Source: Methanobacteriota archaeon (lineage in GTDB: Archaea > Methanobacteriota > Methanobacteria > Methanobacteriales > Methanobacteriaceae). From it: 7,995 bases of DNA. Within the stretch, counting starts at the first letter, position 1. Each line of letters starts with the position of its first letter. The notes below the pieces were generated by a model, which was not told where the DNA came from, did not search any database, and worked only from the letters and a program-made list of their open reading frames with translations. Position numbers and translations under genes: made by a program. Below are positions 1-7,551 of the stretch, piece by piece. The stretch lies in assembly GCA_023436175.1 (NCBI GenBank), contig JAEZKE010000136.1:1-7995 (forward strand). The letters are read 5' to 3'.

Positions 1-377
1 TTGAAGAATTTGACAACTTTTATAATGAAATGGTACAGAATTTAAATGTTGTTAAAAATATTTTAAACGAGGCTCTAAGTTCCGACTCACCCCACCCTCC
101 AATAAGAGATTTAGAACGAGTAGAAGACTGGATCAACCTCATATCAGAAGACGTGGACCTCTTACTTAAATTTAAAATGCAAAGTACACTTGGATCCTTC
201 AGGAGCAGGAATTCAGCCAGAACTAAACTTTCATTTAGAAGCCCCCAAATAGAAAGTACCCTTCCAACATGCCCTAAAGAAGAGATTCAGTGTCTAATGG
301 GATTATAAGACGAGATTGAACTTGCAAATTATTTAAAATATCCGCAAGTTCATGATCCAAATCCATTTAACTTTTAA
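1..377 (+). pseudogene. 3' part of a probably decayed, unrecognised protein gene
   Basis: The reading frame is open from the left edge (codons from position 3), so the start lies outside the window. Read straight, it stops at TAA 306-308, but its last 40 or so residues look unlike a normal protein (rich in S, R and T). A better reading changes frame at three homopolymer runs, A 174-177, C 242-246 and C 272-274, each behaving as one base too many. This gives HLDPSGAGIQPELNFHLEAP, then PNRKYPSNMP, then KEEIQCLMGL. After the TAA at 306, the same frame continues as DEIELANYLKYP and ends at TAA 375-377. A CAA-to-TAA change would explain the internal stop. The composite is about 123 codons, with a helical, acidic N-terminal half. 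I do not recognise the family. The alternatives are a genuine shorter protein ending at 308, or sequencing errors in homopolymers. The three-shift reading is inference from amino-acid composition. Confidence 0.5.
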
Positions 378-413
378 TTTTAAAAATTTAAAGAACTTAA
401 AAATAGAATTGAA
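378..413 (-). terminator. Possible oligo-T termination region of the hisS operon
   Basis: On the minus strand, downstream of the TIM-barrel gene's TAG stop, there are two short T runs (complements of A 399-403 and A 382-386) in very AT-rich sequence. Archaeal transcription can end at T-rich tracts without a hairpin. The region lies between convergent genes, where termination is expected. The evidence is composition only. Confidence 0.3.
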
Positions 414-1166
414 CTAATTTATTAATTTTTTAATATAATCAAGACTTTCCAGAATTTCATCTTTGTTTGTAACCTCTACAACAAGTACACCCTTAAAGTC
501 CTTCTTTTTCAAACCTTCAAAGAGCGATTTAAAATTAATATCTTTACTGCCCACTGCATTATGGTCATCAAAGGACCCATCATTGTCGCTCAGGTGGAAG
601 TGCCCAATATTATTATATTTTAAAATTTCATCAACAGATATACCTGTATTATATGCATGTCCAACATCAACAGTCATGAACGTCCCAATCTCCTGAACTA
701 ACTCATTAAGTTCTTCAAGGCTTTTACAAGTCATTCCTTCCATATCCGGCATATTTTCAACACACAGCTTTATTCCACGTTCTTCAGCGAATTTTGAACA
801 TTCTTTAAGTGAAATTAATCTTTTTTCTTTGATTTTTTCTGGAAATTTTCGTGCTAAAAATGCTATATGGCCAGGGTGCACAACTACTACTTCTGAATCT
901 ATTTTAGAAGCTAAATCAATCGAATTTTTTACCTCTTCAACTGAAGCTTTTCGTATAGACTCATTTAAAGAAGCAATATTGATATCAGAAAGAGGAGCAT
1001 GTATACTTGCTTTTATATTATAAGAATTCACAAGATCAGGATCTATCTTGTTATAAGGATATTCCATCATCAATTCACAATATTTGACATTTATACTTTC
1101 TAAATAGTCCAGCATCTCTTTAATAGACATGGGAAACAGTGCAAGTGTTGATACTCCAATTTTCAC
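414..1166 (-). CDS. Xylose isomerase-like TIM-barrel metalloprotein (endonuclease IV / sugar isomerase superfamily)
   Basis: This is a 250-residue single-domain protein of the AP endonuclease family 2 / xylose isomerase-like TIM-barrel superfamily. Visible motifs are HAPL (56-59), VVVVHPGH (93-100), CVEN (135-138), TVDVGH (165-170), HFHLSD (189-194), DDH (200-202) and VVEV (229-232). The residues H56, H97, E137, D167, H170, H191, D200, H202 and E231 line up in order and spacing with the nine ligands of the three-metal site of endonuclease IV. The superfamily holds both AP endonucleases and sugar isomerases/epimerases, so the substrate cannot be fixed. No signal peptide is visible, so it is probably cytoplasmic. 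The start is GTG 1166-1164, four bases after a GGTGAT site. An upstream in-frame TTG at 1178 would place that site inside the gene. It is last in the hisS cluster, 65 bases after the PIN/ATPase gene. Confidence 0.85.
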   Translation of the reverse strand: MKIGVSTLALFPMSIKEMLDYLESINVKYCELMMEYPYNKIDPDLVNSYNIKASIHAPLSDINIASLNESIRKASVEEVKNSIDLASKIDSEVVVVHPGHIAFLARKFPEKIKEKRLISLKECSKFAEERGIKLCVENMPDMEGMTCKSLEELNELVQEIGTFMTVDVGHAYNTGISVDEILKYNNIGHFHLSDNDGSFDDHNAVGSKDINFKSLFEGLKKKDFKGVLVVEVTNKDEILESLDYIKKLIN

Positions 1167-1170
1167 GATT

Positions 1171-1176
1171 ATCACC
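1171..1176 (-). promoter_or_regulatory. SD site deciding the start of the TIM-barrel gene
   Basis: The minus strand reads GGTGAT, complementary to the anti-SD end of archaeal 16S rRNA, four bases before GTG 1166-1164. This favours that GTG over the in-frame TTG at 1178 and the GTG at 1175. Confidence 0.65.
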
Positions 1177-1186
1177 AAAATAAGTT

Positions 1187-1211
1187 TGGAATTAAATATT
1201 ATTAAATTCCA
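1187..1211 (-). repeat. 25-bp near-perfect palindrome between two operon genes
   Basis: The outer arms are TGGAATT and AATTCCA. Pairing continues inward with one mismatch (1194/1204) to a single central base at 1199, giving 11 of 12 pairs. It lies 11 bases upstream of the GGTGAT site of the TIM-barrel gene. It could form a weak AU-rich mRNA hairpin or bind a dimeric protein. There is no T run after it, so it is not an obvious terminator. Confidence 0.5.
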
Positions 1212-1231
1212 TGCTCAGAGAATTCAAAGTT

Positions 1232-3055
1232 CTATTCGTTTCTAATTCGGGCCTCTATAGGGATATTTCTTTTAAGTGCATCCATTATAATGCCGGCAAG
1301 TTCTATATCCTTTTTAATTTTAATGGTACCTTTTTTACCAACTGTTGCAGTAAATAAGTATTCATCCTTCACTAAAATATCAAAAGGAGTGCCTATATTA
1401 TCTTTACCAAAGTTCAGGACCACATAATTTCCAGAAAGCTGGACATCGACACTAAAGGTTTCTTCATTTCCACCTGCCCTAAATGGTTCGACACCTATGC
1501 TTATTCCTATTCTCCTTTCGACTTCGTCAATTGTCTTTCCTTTTTTACCTATAAGCTTTGGAATATATTCTTCATCCATCCAGACAGTGGCACGCTTATC
1601 CGATTTCATATCAACTTCAACGCGGGCCCCCGGAACTGTTTTCTTAATTTCTTTTATTATTTCACGTTCTGCAATCTTTTGAACTGGAGTTTTCTCATAA
1701 GTAGTTGTTCCAACTTCCATAACAATGGTTTGCTCACCATAGGTGTATATTTCATGTGTAAGTTCTCCAGTATCGAAATTCCGAATTTCTATAACTGGTC
1801 TTGATAGATCTGCCTCTAACATTCCAGATGGGACCTTTACTGTAAGTGCAACATCATAAACTGCTTCCACATTTCCATTATTTATAAAAATAGTTGTGTC
1901 TACAATTGATGGAATTATTCCAAGTTCTACTCTTCCAAGTATCCTTTGAACAGCGTCTATTGGCCTTGTAGCATGCACAACACCAATCATACCTACCCCT
2001 GCAAGTCTCATATCCGCAAATATTCGAAAATCTCTGGTTTTTCTTAATTCATCATATATAGTATAATCCGGACGTACAAGCAGTAATATATCTACTGTTT
2101 TCTCCATACTTCGTTCTAAAGGAGCATATTGAGTTATTTCATTACTAACCTGTAGATCACGCGGTGATTCCATAGTTTTGACAATTGAGTTAAGATTTTT
2201 ACTGTAAAATTCTGCAATTGCCTGGGCAAAAGTAGTTTTACCTGCACCTGGCGGTCCCGCAATTAATATTCCTTTAGCCCTTTCCCTTAATCTTTCAATA
2301 AGTTTATCAGGAAGTCTATAATCTTTAAGAGATACCTTTGCAACTGGTCTTACTACAGTTATTTCAAATCCATCAGAAAATGGTGGCCTTGCAATTGATA
2401 TCCTGTATTCTCTAAACTGAACAACAGTTGCACCTTCTCTTTCTATTTCAATAAAACTTTTAAAGTCGCTTTTTGTCCTTTCCACAATTTCCTTTGCCAT
2501 GCTCTCAATTTCTTGATAGGATAAGGGCCTATATCCTATTTTAACAAGTTTTATGTTTCCAGGTGTTCCCTTCTTTGCCATTGGAACTACATCTTCTTTC
2601 AGATGAACTGACATGGTTTCATCATCAAAAAATTTGGCTATTTCAAGTTCCGTGTATCCAATCATTTCCTGTTTCAGGTAAATGACCTCGAGTCCCTGGG
2701 CTTTTGCAACTTCCATCTGGACCCTATCACTAGTAATCAGTGTAGATTCTGTCTTTTGGGCCGTATCTCTTATCATGGCATCTATTTCCCCGCCTTTTGC
2801 CAGAGATATTTGTTCAAGAGTGGGTCTTCTCCCAATGTAAATTAAATCTATAATACCACTGTTGTAGAGTTCTTGAAGATTCTTTAATTCTTCTAAGCCA
2901 TTAAATCCAGTCTCTCTTCCCCTATTGGCCTGATTTTCCAATTCAGATACAACTGCTTCAGGAATTACTACTTCACACCCCTTAAATTCTTCTTCCTGGA
3001 CAATTTTAGTAATTCTCCCATCCACAATAACACTGGTATCCGGAACTATCTTCAT
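1232..3055 (-). CDS. PIN domain / type II secretion-type ATPase / KH domain protein
   Basis: This 607-residue protein is of the archaeal PINc/VapC-family ATPase type. The N-terminal PIN domain (about 1-130) starts with VPDTSVIVDG and keeps the acidic residues D6, E38, D92 and D110 expected of a PIN ribonuclease site. A linker of about 130-215 leads to an ATPase domain related to PilT/secretion ATPases. This domain has Walker A GPPGAGKT (267-274), an acidic stretch VRPDYTIYDELR (327-338) and a His-box-like GVVHATRP (357-364). A KH domain (about 475-525) has the loop IGKKGKTI (502-509), a typical single-stranded nucleic-acid grip. The last 70 or so residues form a small beta-rich tail. No membrane segment is apparent, so it is probably cytoplasmic. 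The predicted role is ATP-driven binding or cleavage of RNA; the family's true substrate is unknown to me. ATG 3055 has GGAGAG at 3064-3069, eight bases upstream. It follows hisI by 42 bases. Confidence 0.9.
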   Translation of the reverse strand: MKIVPDTSVIVDGRITKIVQEEEFKGCEVVIPEAVVSELENQANRGRETGFNGLEELKNLQELYNSGIIDLIYIGRRPTLEQISLAKGGEIDAMIRDTAQKTESTLITSDRVQMEVAKAQGLEVIYLKQEMIGYTELEIAKFFDDETMSVHLKEDVVPMAKKGTPGNIKLVKIGYRPLSYQEIESMAKEIVERTKSDFKSFIEIEREGATVVQFREYRISIARPPFSDGFEITVVRPVAKVSLKDYRLPDKLIERLRERAKGILIAGPPGAGKTTFAQAIAEFYSKNLNSIVKTMESPRDLQVSNEITQYAPLERSMEKTVDILLLVRPDYTIYDELRKTRDFRIFADMRLAGVGMIGVVHATRPIDAVQRILGRVELGIIPSIVDTTIFINNGNVEAVYDVALTVKVPSGMLEADLSRPVIEIRNFDTGELTHEIYTYGEQTIVMEVGTTTYEKTPVQKIAEREIIKEIKKTVPGARVEVDMKSDKRATVWMDEEYIPKLIGKKGKTIDEVERRIGISIGVEPFRAGGNEETFSVDVQLSGNYVVLNFGKDNIGTPFDILVKDEYLFTATVGKKGTIKIKKDIELAGIIMDALKRNIPIEARIRNE

Positions 3056-3097
3056 TTTATTTTCTCTCCATAAATTTTTAAATTAAAATGTTCAATT

Positions 3098-3493
3098 TTA
3101 ACTCTTATAAACTTCATCTGGATTAAATACTTTATTTCCTACAATTTCCAATTTATCATCCACTACTTTCCTGAAAAAGCAGGATTCATACCCTTCATGG
3201 CAAGCCCCACCTTTTTGATTAACTTTGATAAGAACAGCATCTTCATCACAATCAACAAGTATCTCTTCAACATGCTGGAAATTGCCTGAACTTTCTCCTT
3301 TAAGCCAGAGTTTTTGACGTGAAGTACTCCAGTAATGCGCTTTTTTTGTTTTTATTGTCTTTTCAAGGGCTTCTTGATTCATATAAGCCACCATAAGAAC
3401 TTTAGAAGTTTTATAATCCTGTGCTATTGCTATGACTAGATTTTGATCGCCAACTTTGTGTCTAAAATTAAAATTGCATTCTTCAGTTTCCAT
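3098..3493 (-). CDS. hisI: Phosphoribosyl-AMP cyclohydrolase
   Basis: HisI opens the purine ring of phosphoribosyl-AMP to give ProFAR precursor (PRFAR pathway), the third step of histidine biosynthesis, in the cytoplasm. The 131-residue protein is the stand-alone form without a fused HisE pyrophosphohydrolase domain, as in other methanogens. Visible motifs are AIAQDY (22-27), VLMVAYMN (32-39), HYWSTSRQKLWLKGESSGN (53-71), DCDEDA (81-86) and GGACHEGYESCFFR (95-108). D81, D83 and D85 match the Mg-binding aspartates. C82, C98 and C105 match the three zinc cysteines of the family. All appear intact. ATG 3493-3491 directly follows the hisS stop codon with no gap (TAA then ATG), so translation is probably coupled to hisS. 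A GGGGAT sequence inside the hisS end may serve as the ribosome binding site. Confidence 0.95.
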   Translation of the reverse strand: METEECNFNFRHKVGDQNLVIAIAQDYKTSKVLMVAYMNQEALEKTIKTKKAHYWSTSRQKLWLKGESSGNFQHVEEILVDCDEDAVLIKVNQKGGACHEGYESCFFRKVVDDKLEIVGNKVFNPDEVYKS

Positions 3494-4789
<1,296 letters not shown>

Positions 4790-4795
4790 ATTCTT

Positions 4796-4800
4796 CCTCC
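4796..4800 (-). promoter_or_regulatory. SD site deciding the hisS start
   Basis: The minus strand reads GGAGG, six bases before ATG 4789-4787. It rules against the upstream in-frame TTG at 4807, which would translate the SD itself. Confidence 0.8.
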
Positions 4801-4854
4801 AACTCAAAATAAACCATTATTATCATGTTAAATTAGAAAAAATGATATTTTTTG

Positions 4855-4869
4855 ATACTCTTAGAGTAT
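4855..4869. promoter_or_regulatory. Perfect 15-bp palindrome, candidate operator of the hisS operon
   Basis: The plus strand reads ATACTCTTAGAGTAT, with seven-base arms around one central base (4862). It overlaps the downstream end of the putative TATA box (4867-4876), so a bound dimer would block TBP or RNA polymerase. This placement is typical of archaeal repressors. The regulator is unknown and none is encoded in the window. Confidence 0.5.
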
Positions 4870-4876
4870 TTATAAA
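4867..4876 (-). promoter_or_regulatory. TATA box of the hisS operon
   Basis: The minus strand reads TTTATAAATA, close to the archaeal TATA consensus, preceded by GAAT as a plausible BRE edge. With the usual 25 or so bases from the TATA centre, transcription would start near 4847. That leaves a leader of roughly 58 bases before ATG 4789. Confidence 0.55.
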
Positions 4877-4914
4877 ATTCATTTAAAATAATTTTGCAAA
4901 TTTACAATTAATTT

Positions 4915-4920
4915 AAAAAA
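4915..4920 (-). terminator. Possible oligo-T terminator of the RNA ligase partner gene
   Basis: The minus strand carries six T residues about 38 bases after the TAA stop at 4958-4960, in AT-rich sequence and before the hisS promoter. No hairpin is evident. The evidence is position and composition only. Confidence 0.3.
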
Positions 4921-4957
4921 GTTAAAATTATAGAAAACTTTTTGATCATTTTAGAGG

Positions 4958-5620
4958 TTATTCATAATACTTCAAATACTCTTTCATCATCTTAGGGAAT
5001 GATTTTGCACTTAAAAATCTCAGCCCAAGTCTTTCAGCCCAAACTTTAATACCTTCATCAGCTGCTACGACTCCTGCCCCTAACTCTTTAGCAAGGAGCA
5101 GACAATCAAGATCAGGGGCACTATCAAGAGTACCTTTTCTTAAAGCAGCCCTATATTTTTTTCTGAAGTCTTTTATAGCGTTTCCAAGCACTTCAAATTC
5201 AATATCTGCCTTATCCTGCCCCCGAGATAATCTAACCATGGATTCTACAGCAGTTTCCCATATGGCGTTCTCTGATATTTTCATACCTTTATTCATCCTT
5301 TCCCTCATATCATAAACATATTCATAGAATATTTCAGAGGGTATCTTGGTATCATATCTATTGGGACTTTTTTTTACAATCCATGTTTCTGCTTTTATTA
5401 ATATATCTTCCGGACATTCATATCTTGTCATGTAGTTTATAAACTCTTTATAAGTAATAGGGGGCATATGACAGCTCATATTGAGTTTTATTCTGGATTT
5501 AGCAATTAAATCTATTAAAATATCCACTGTAGTGGACAGATCTCCTTCTCCAATTTCTTCTCTAAGCTGTGTATCTGTAAATGCAGTTGTATCTAACACA
5601 AACCTCTGTTTTGCAGGCAT
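4958..5620 (-). CDS. RNA ligase partner protein (PIN-like domain)
   Basis: This 220-residue protein matches what I know of the archaeal RNA ligase partner family, a PIN-like group often encoded beside an ATP-dependent archaeal RNA ligase. The N-terminus RFVLDTTAFTD (6-16) gives the first PIN aspartate, D10. The C-terminal part has APDLDCLLLAKELGAGVVAADEGI (starts at 168), giving D170, D172 and D188 as further acidic positions. The middle (about 60-160) is helical and charged. There is no membrane segment, so it is cytoplasmic. The biochemical role is not established; RNA cleavage or end preparation for a ligase is inference. ATG 5620 is preferred because GGGGGAG lies four bases upstream and the protein then starts MPAKQRFVLD. 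A longer frame from 5659 would add 13 atypical residues. It is divergent from aroE. No RNA ligase gene lies on either side within the window. Confidence 0.82.
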   Translation of the reverse strand: MPAKQRFVLDTTAFTDTQLREEIGEGDLSTTVDILIDLIAKSRIKLNMSCHMPPITYKEFINYMTRYECPEDILIKAETWIVKKSPNRYDTKIPSEIFYEYVYDMRERMNKGMKISENAIWETAVESMVRLSRGQDKADIEFEVLGNAIKDFRKKYRAALRKGTLDSAPDLDCLLLAKELGAGVVAADEGIKVWAERLGLRFLSAKSFPKMMKEYLKYYE

Positions 5621-5624
5621 TATA

Positions 5625-5631
5625 CTCCCCC
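5625..5631 (-). promoter_or_regulatory. SD site deciding the RNA ligase partner start
   Basis: The minus strand reads GGGGGAG, four bases before ATG 5620-5618. It supports this start over the in-frame ATG at 5659, which has no comparable site in front. Confidence 0.55.
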
Positions 5632-5703
5632 AACATCTAAAAGAACCATATATTTCCAATTCATATTTTAAATTAAACGATACTTCCTTAACTTAATTAA
5701 ACA

Positions 5704-5714
5704 CATTATATTTT
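5704..5714 (-). promoter_or_regulatory. Possible TATA box of the RNA ligase partner gene
   Basis: The minus strand reads AAAATATAATG in the divergent intergenic gap. A start of transcription about 25 bases downstream would leave a leader of around 64 bases. The whole gap is AT-rich, so other TATA-like sites exist. Confidence 0.25.
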
Positions 5715-5758
5715 CTCAAATTATTTAATTTAATCACATTAATTTTTATTTAATCAAT

Positions 5759-5769
5759 GATATAAAATA
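5759..5769 (+). promoter_or_regulatory. Possible TATA box of aroE
   Basis: The plus strand reads GATATAAAATA. Using 25 bases from its centre, transcription would start near 5789, giving a very short leader to ATG 5797. A second TATA-like stretch at about 5743-5753 would give a leader of about 24 bases. The sequence does not decide between them. Confidence 0.3.
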
Positions 5770-5787
5770 TTCTAAGAACTAATAAAT

Positions 5788-5792
5788 GTGAT
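5788..5792 (+). promoter_or_regulatory. Probable SD site deciding the aroE start
   Basis: GTGAT, a partial match to GGTGAT, stands four bases before ATG 5797. The TIM-barrel gene has the same four-base spacing. The GTG at 5788 is also an in-frame start option, but it more likely belongs to this site. Confidence 0.45.
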
Positions 5793-5796
5793 AGAA

Positions 5797-6645
5797 ATGA
5801 TAACAGGTAAAACAAACGTTGTAGGAGTAATAGGTGATCCAGTGGAACACAGCTTATCTCCACCAATGCATAATGCTGCTTTTAGGCATTTAAATATGGA
5901 TTATGTTTATGTACCTTATCACGTGAAAAAAGGTACGCTCAATGATGCGATATCTGGCGCAAAGTCCCTGAATATAAAGGGACTGAATATTACAATTCCA
6001 CATAAAACTGATGTAATGAAATACCTTGATTCGCTTGATAAATCTGCAGAACTTATTGGGGCAGTTAATACAATTAAATTTGATGGTGAACATGCAAAAG
6101 GGTATAATACAGATGGTATAGGTGCTGTAAAAGCCATTGAAGAAGTAAGCAGTGTAAAAAATAAAAAAGTTATTATATTAGGGGCTGGTGGTGCAGCCCG
6201 TGCAATTTCATTCCAGATACTTATGGACGGGGCAGAATCACTTGTAATTGCAAATAGGACCCTAAAAAACGCTTCACAGCTACAGGAAGATTTAGTTGAA
6301 AAACTAAATGCGGATGTTAAAAGTATAGATCTTGGTAAAAAACTTGAAAACGAACTTTCAGATGCAGATATTTTGATAAACACCACTCCAATTGGAATGT
6401 ATCCAAATGTAGATCAGGAACCCTTAGTTAAAGCTGATGTGATGCATGAAAATTTAATAGTTAAAGATTGTGTTTATAACCCATTACAAACAGGATTAAT
6501 TAAAGAAGCTGAAAAATGTAATGCTAAAGTAGTATCTGGACTTAAAATGCTTATTTATCAGGGTATTGAAGCATTCAGAATATGGACTGGTGTGACTCCA
6601 CCTGTAGAAATTTTTGAAAATGCATTAGAGGACCAGTTTGAATAA
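5797..6645 (+). CDS. aroE: Shikimate dehydrogenase (NADP-dependent)
   Basis: AroE reduces 3-dehydroshikimate to shikimate with NADPH, the fourth step of the route to chorismate and the aromatic amino acids, in the cytoplasm. The 282-residue length is usual for the family. The N-terminal substrate domain has VIGDPVEHSLSP (11-22, with shikimate-binding S19 and S21), NITIPHK (64-70, catalytic K70), GAVNT (88-92, N91) and GYNTDG (102-107, catalytic D106). The NADP domain has the glycine loop GAGGAARA (129-136) and NRT (153-155), which in this family goes with NADP. INTTPIG (194-200) and YQGIEAF (254-260) complete the set. ATG 5797 is preferred over GTG 5788, since the protein then begins MITGKTNVVGVIG, like archaeal relatives I recall. 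The TatD-related gene follows after 23 bases, probably in the same transcript. Confidence 0.96.
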   Translation: MITGKTNVVGVIGDPVEHSLSPPMHNAAFRHLNMDYVYVPYHVKKGTLNDAISGAKSLNIKGLNITIPHKTDVMKYLDSLDKSAELIGAVNTIKFDGEHAKGYNTDGIGAVKAIEEVSSVKNKKVIILGAGGAARAISFQILMDGAESLVIANRTLKNASQLQEDLVEKLNADVKSIDLGKKLENELSDADILINTTPIGMYPNVDQEPLVKADVMHENLIVKDCVYNPLQTGLIKEAEKCNAKVVSGLKMLIYQGIEAFRIWTGVTPPVEIFENALEDQFE

Positions 6646-6668
6646 TTAACGGAGTAGAGGTAATAATC

Positions 6669-7517
6669 ATGGAAAATATCACCATAACAGATAACCATAT
6701 CCATGTTGACCCTCATAATGGTGAAGGTCCACTTGAGGTTGCAAAAAAATTCCAGAGGGCTGGCGGAAGTGTAATGATCATTCCAAACAAACCAACATGG
6801 ACCGTCGGAAAATTATGCAGCTTTAATGAAGCTATGGAACTTGTCGTCAAATACGTGGATGAGATAAATACAAATACCGATGTGAAAGCATTTGCACTTG
6901 TTGGCGCTCACCCTGCAGAGCTTTCAAAACGTGTTGAAAATGGTATGGAACTTGAAATAGCTGAAAAAATGATGATGGGGACACTAAAAGATGCACAAAA
7001 ACTTGTGCTTGAAGGAAAGGCCATTGGTATTGGCGAAGTTGGCCGGCCCCACTATGAGGTTTCACCTGAAGAGCTTGAAGCCCATAACAGGATAATGAGG
7101 TATGCCATGGAACTTGCAGCAGATGCCGGCTGCGCGGTACAGCTCCACACAGAAGATGCAACAGAGGAAAACTTCTTAGAATTTGCCAAAATGGCCGATG
7201 AAGCAGGTTTAGATAGGCATAAAGTCATAAAGCACTTTTCAGGACCGCTGGTTAGTGAAAGTGAAAATCATGGTTTGACACCTTCCCTTATTGCAACAAG
7301 GACTGTAGTAACTGAAGGGCTTAAAAAAGGAACTGATTTTCTGATGGAAACTGATTATATGGATATGCTCGAAAGACCGGGTGCAGTTCTCGGCCCTAAA
7401 ACAGTTCCAAGACGGACAAAAGAGCTTTTAAGAAATGGGGCTTTAACTGAAGAAGACGCCCATAAAATCCATGTGGAAAATGTGGAAAAAGTTTATGGAA
7501 TTGATCTGGGCTTTTAA
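6669..7517 (+). CDS. Archaeal TatD-related metal-dependent hydrolase
   Basis: This 282-residue protein has a TIM-barrel amidohydrolase fold and belongs to the archaeal TatD-related group. Expected metal residues occur in order: HIH (H10, H12) at the end of the first strand, E123 in IGEVG, H160 in VQLHTED, H189 in KHFSG and D229 in METDY. A late motif, KIHVENVEKVYGI (266-278), resembles the conserved C-terminal H-x-x-N of TatD proteins. Bacterial TatD proteins have DNase activity, but the substrate of this archaeal branch is not evident. No signal peptide is seen. ATG 6669 has GAGGT at 6657-6661, seven bases upstream. It lies 23 bases after aroE and is probably co-transcribed, though a shikimate-pathway role is not implied. 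It appears somewhat richer in G and C than the neighbouring genes. Confidence 0.88.
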   Translation: MENITITDNHIHVDPHNGEGPLEVAKKFQRAGGSVMIIPNKPTWTVGKLCSFNEAMELVVKYVDEINTNTDVKAFALVGAHPAELSKRVENGMELEIAEKMMMGTLKDAQKLVLEGKAIGIGEVGRPHYEVSPEELEAHNRIMRYAMELAADAGCAVQLHTEDATEENFLEFAKMADEAGLDRHKVIKHFSGPLVSESENHGLTPSLIATRTVVTEGLKKGTDFLMETDYMDMLERPGAVLGPKTVPRRTKELLRNGALTEEDAHKIHVENVEKVYGIDLGF

Positions 7518-7551
7518 AATAATTTAATGTTAATTTCAGTAATGCTACATA

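Noticed and set aside
168..180. Programmed ribosomal frameshifting at the TTTAAAA stretch of the first gene
   Set aside because: The needed shift is +1 rather than the -1 that such a heptamer would favour. Two further shifts and a stop follow, so decay or sequence error is a simpler explanation.
1317..1340. Second GKKG (residues 573-576) of the PIN/ATPase protein as a second KH domain
   Set aside because: It lacks the preceding isoleucine of the IGxxG loop and is followed by a beta-like TIKIKK stretch rather than a helix. Only the GKKG at 503-506 fits a KH domain.
1232..3055. VapC-type toxin-antitoxin system
   Set aside because: The PIN domain is only the first quarter of a large ATPase/KH protein, and no small antitoxin-like gene lies beside it.
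3100..3114. TATA-like TTTATAAG on the minus strand at the end of hisI, as a promoter for the PIN/ATPase gene
   Set aside because: The bases are accounted for by the last hisI codons, and the 42-base gap fits an operon. An internal promoter is possible but not supported enough to list.
5718..5735. AT-only inverted repeat AAATTATTTAATTT in the divergent gap
   Set aside because: It consists only of A and T in a gap that is nearly all A and T, so it is expected by chance.
5919..6386. 155-codon open frame on the minus strand inside aroE
   Set aside because: It lies wholly antisense to a confidently identified gene, its translation is rich in S, F and P with no recognisable motif, and it is explained by aroE codon use.
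6847..7161. 104-codon open frame on the minus strand inside the TatD-related gene
   Set aside because: It is antisense to a gene with intact catalytic motifs, and its H-, Q- and L-rich composition is typical of a shadow frame.
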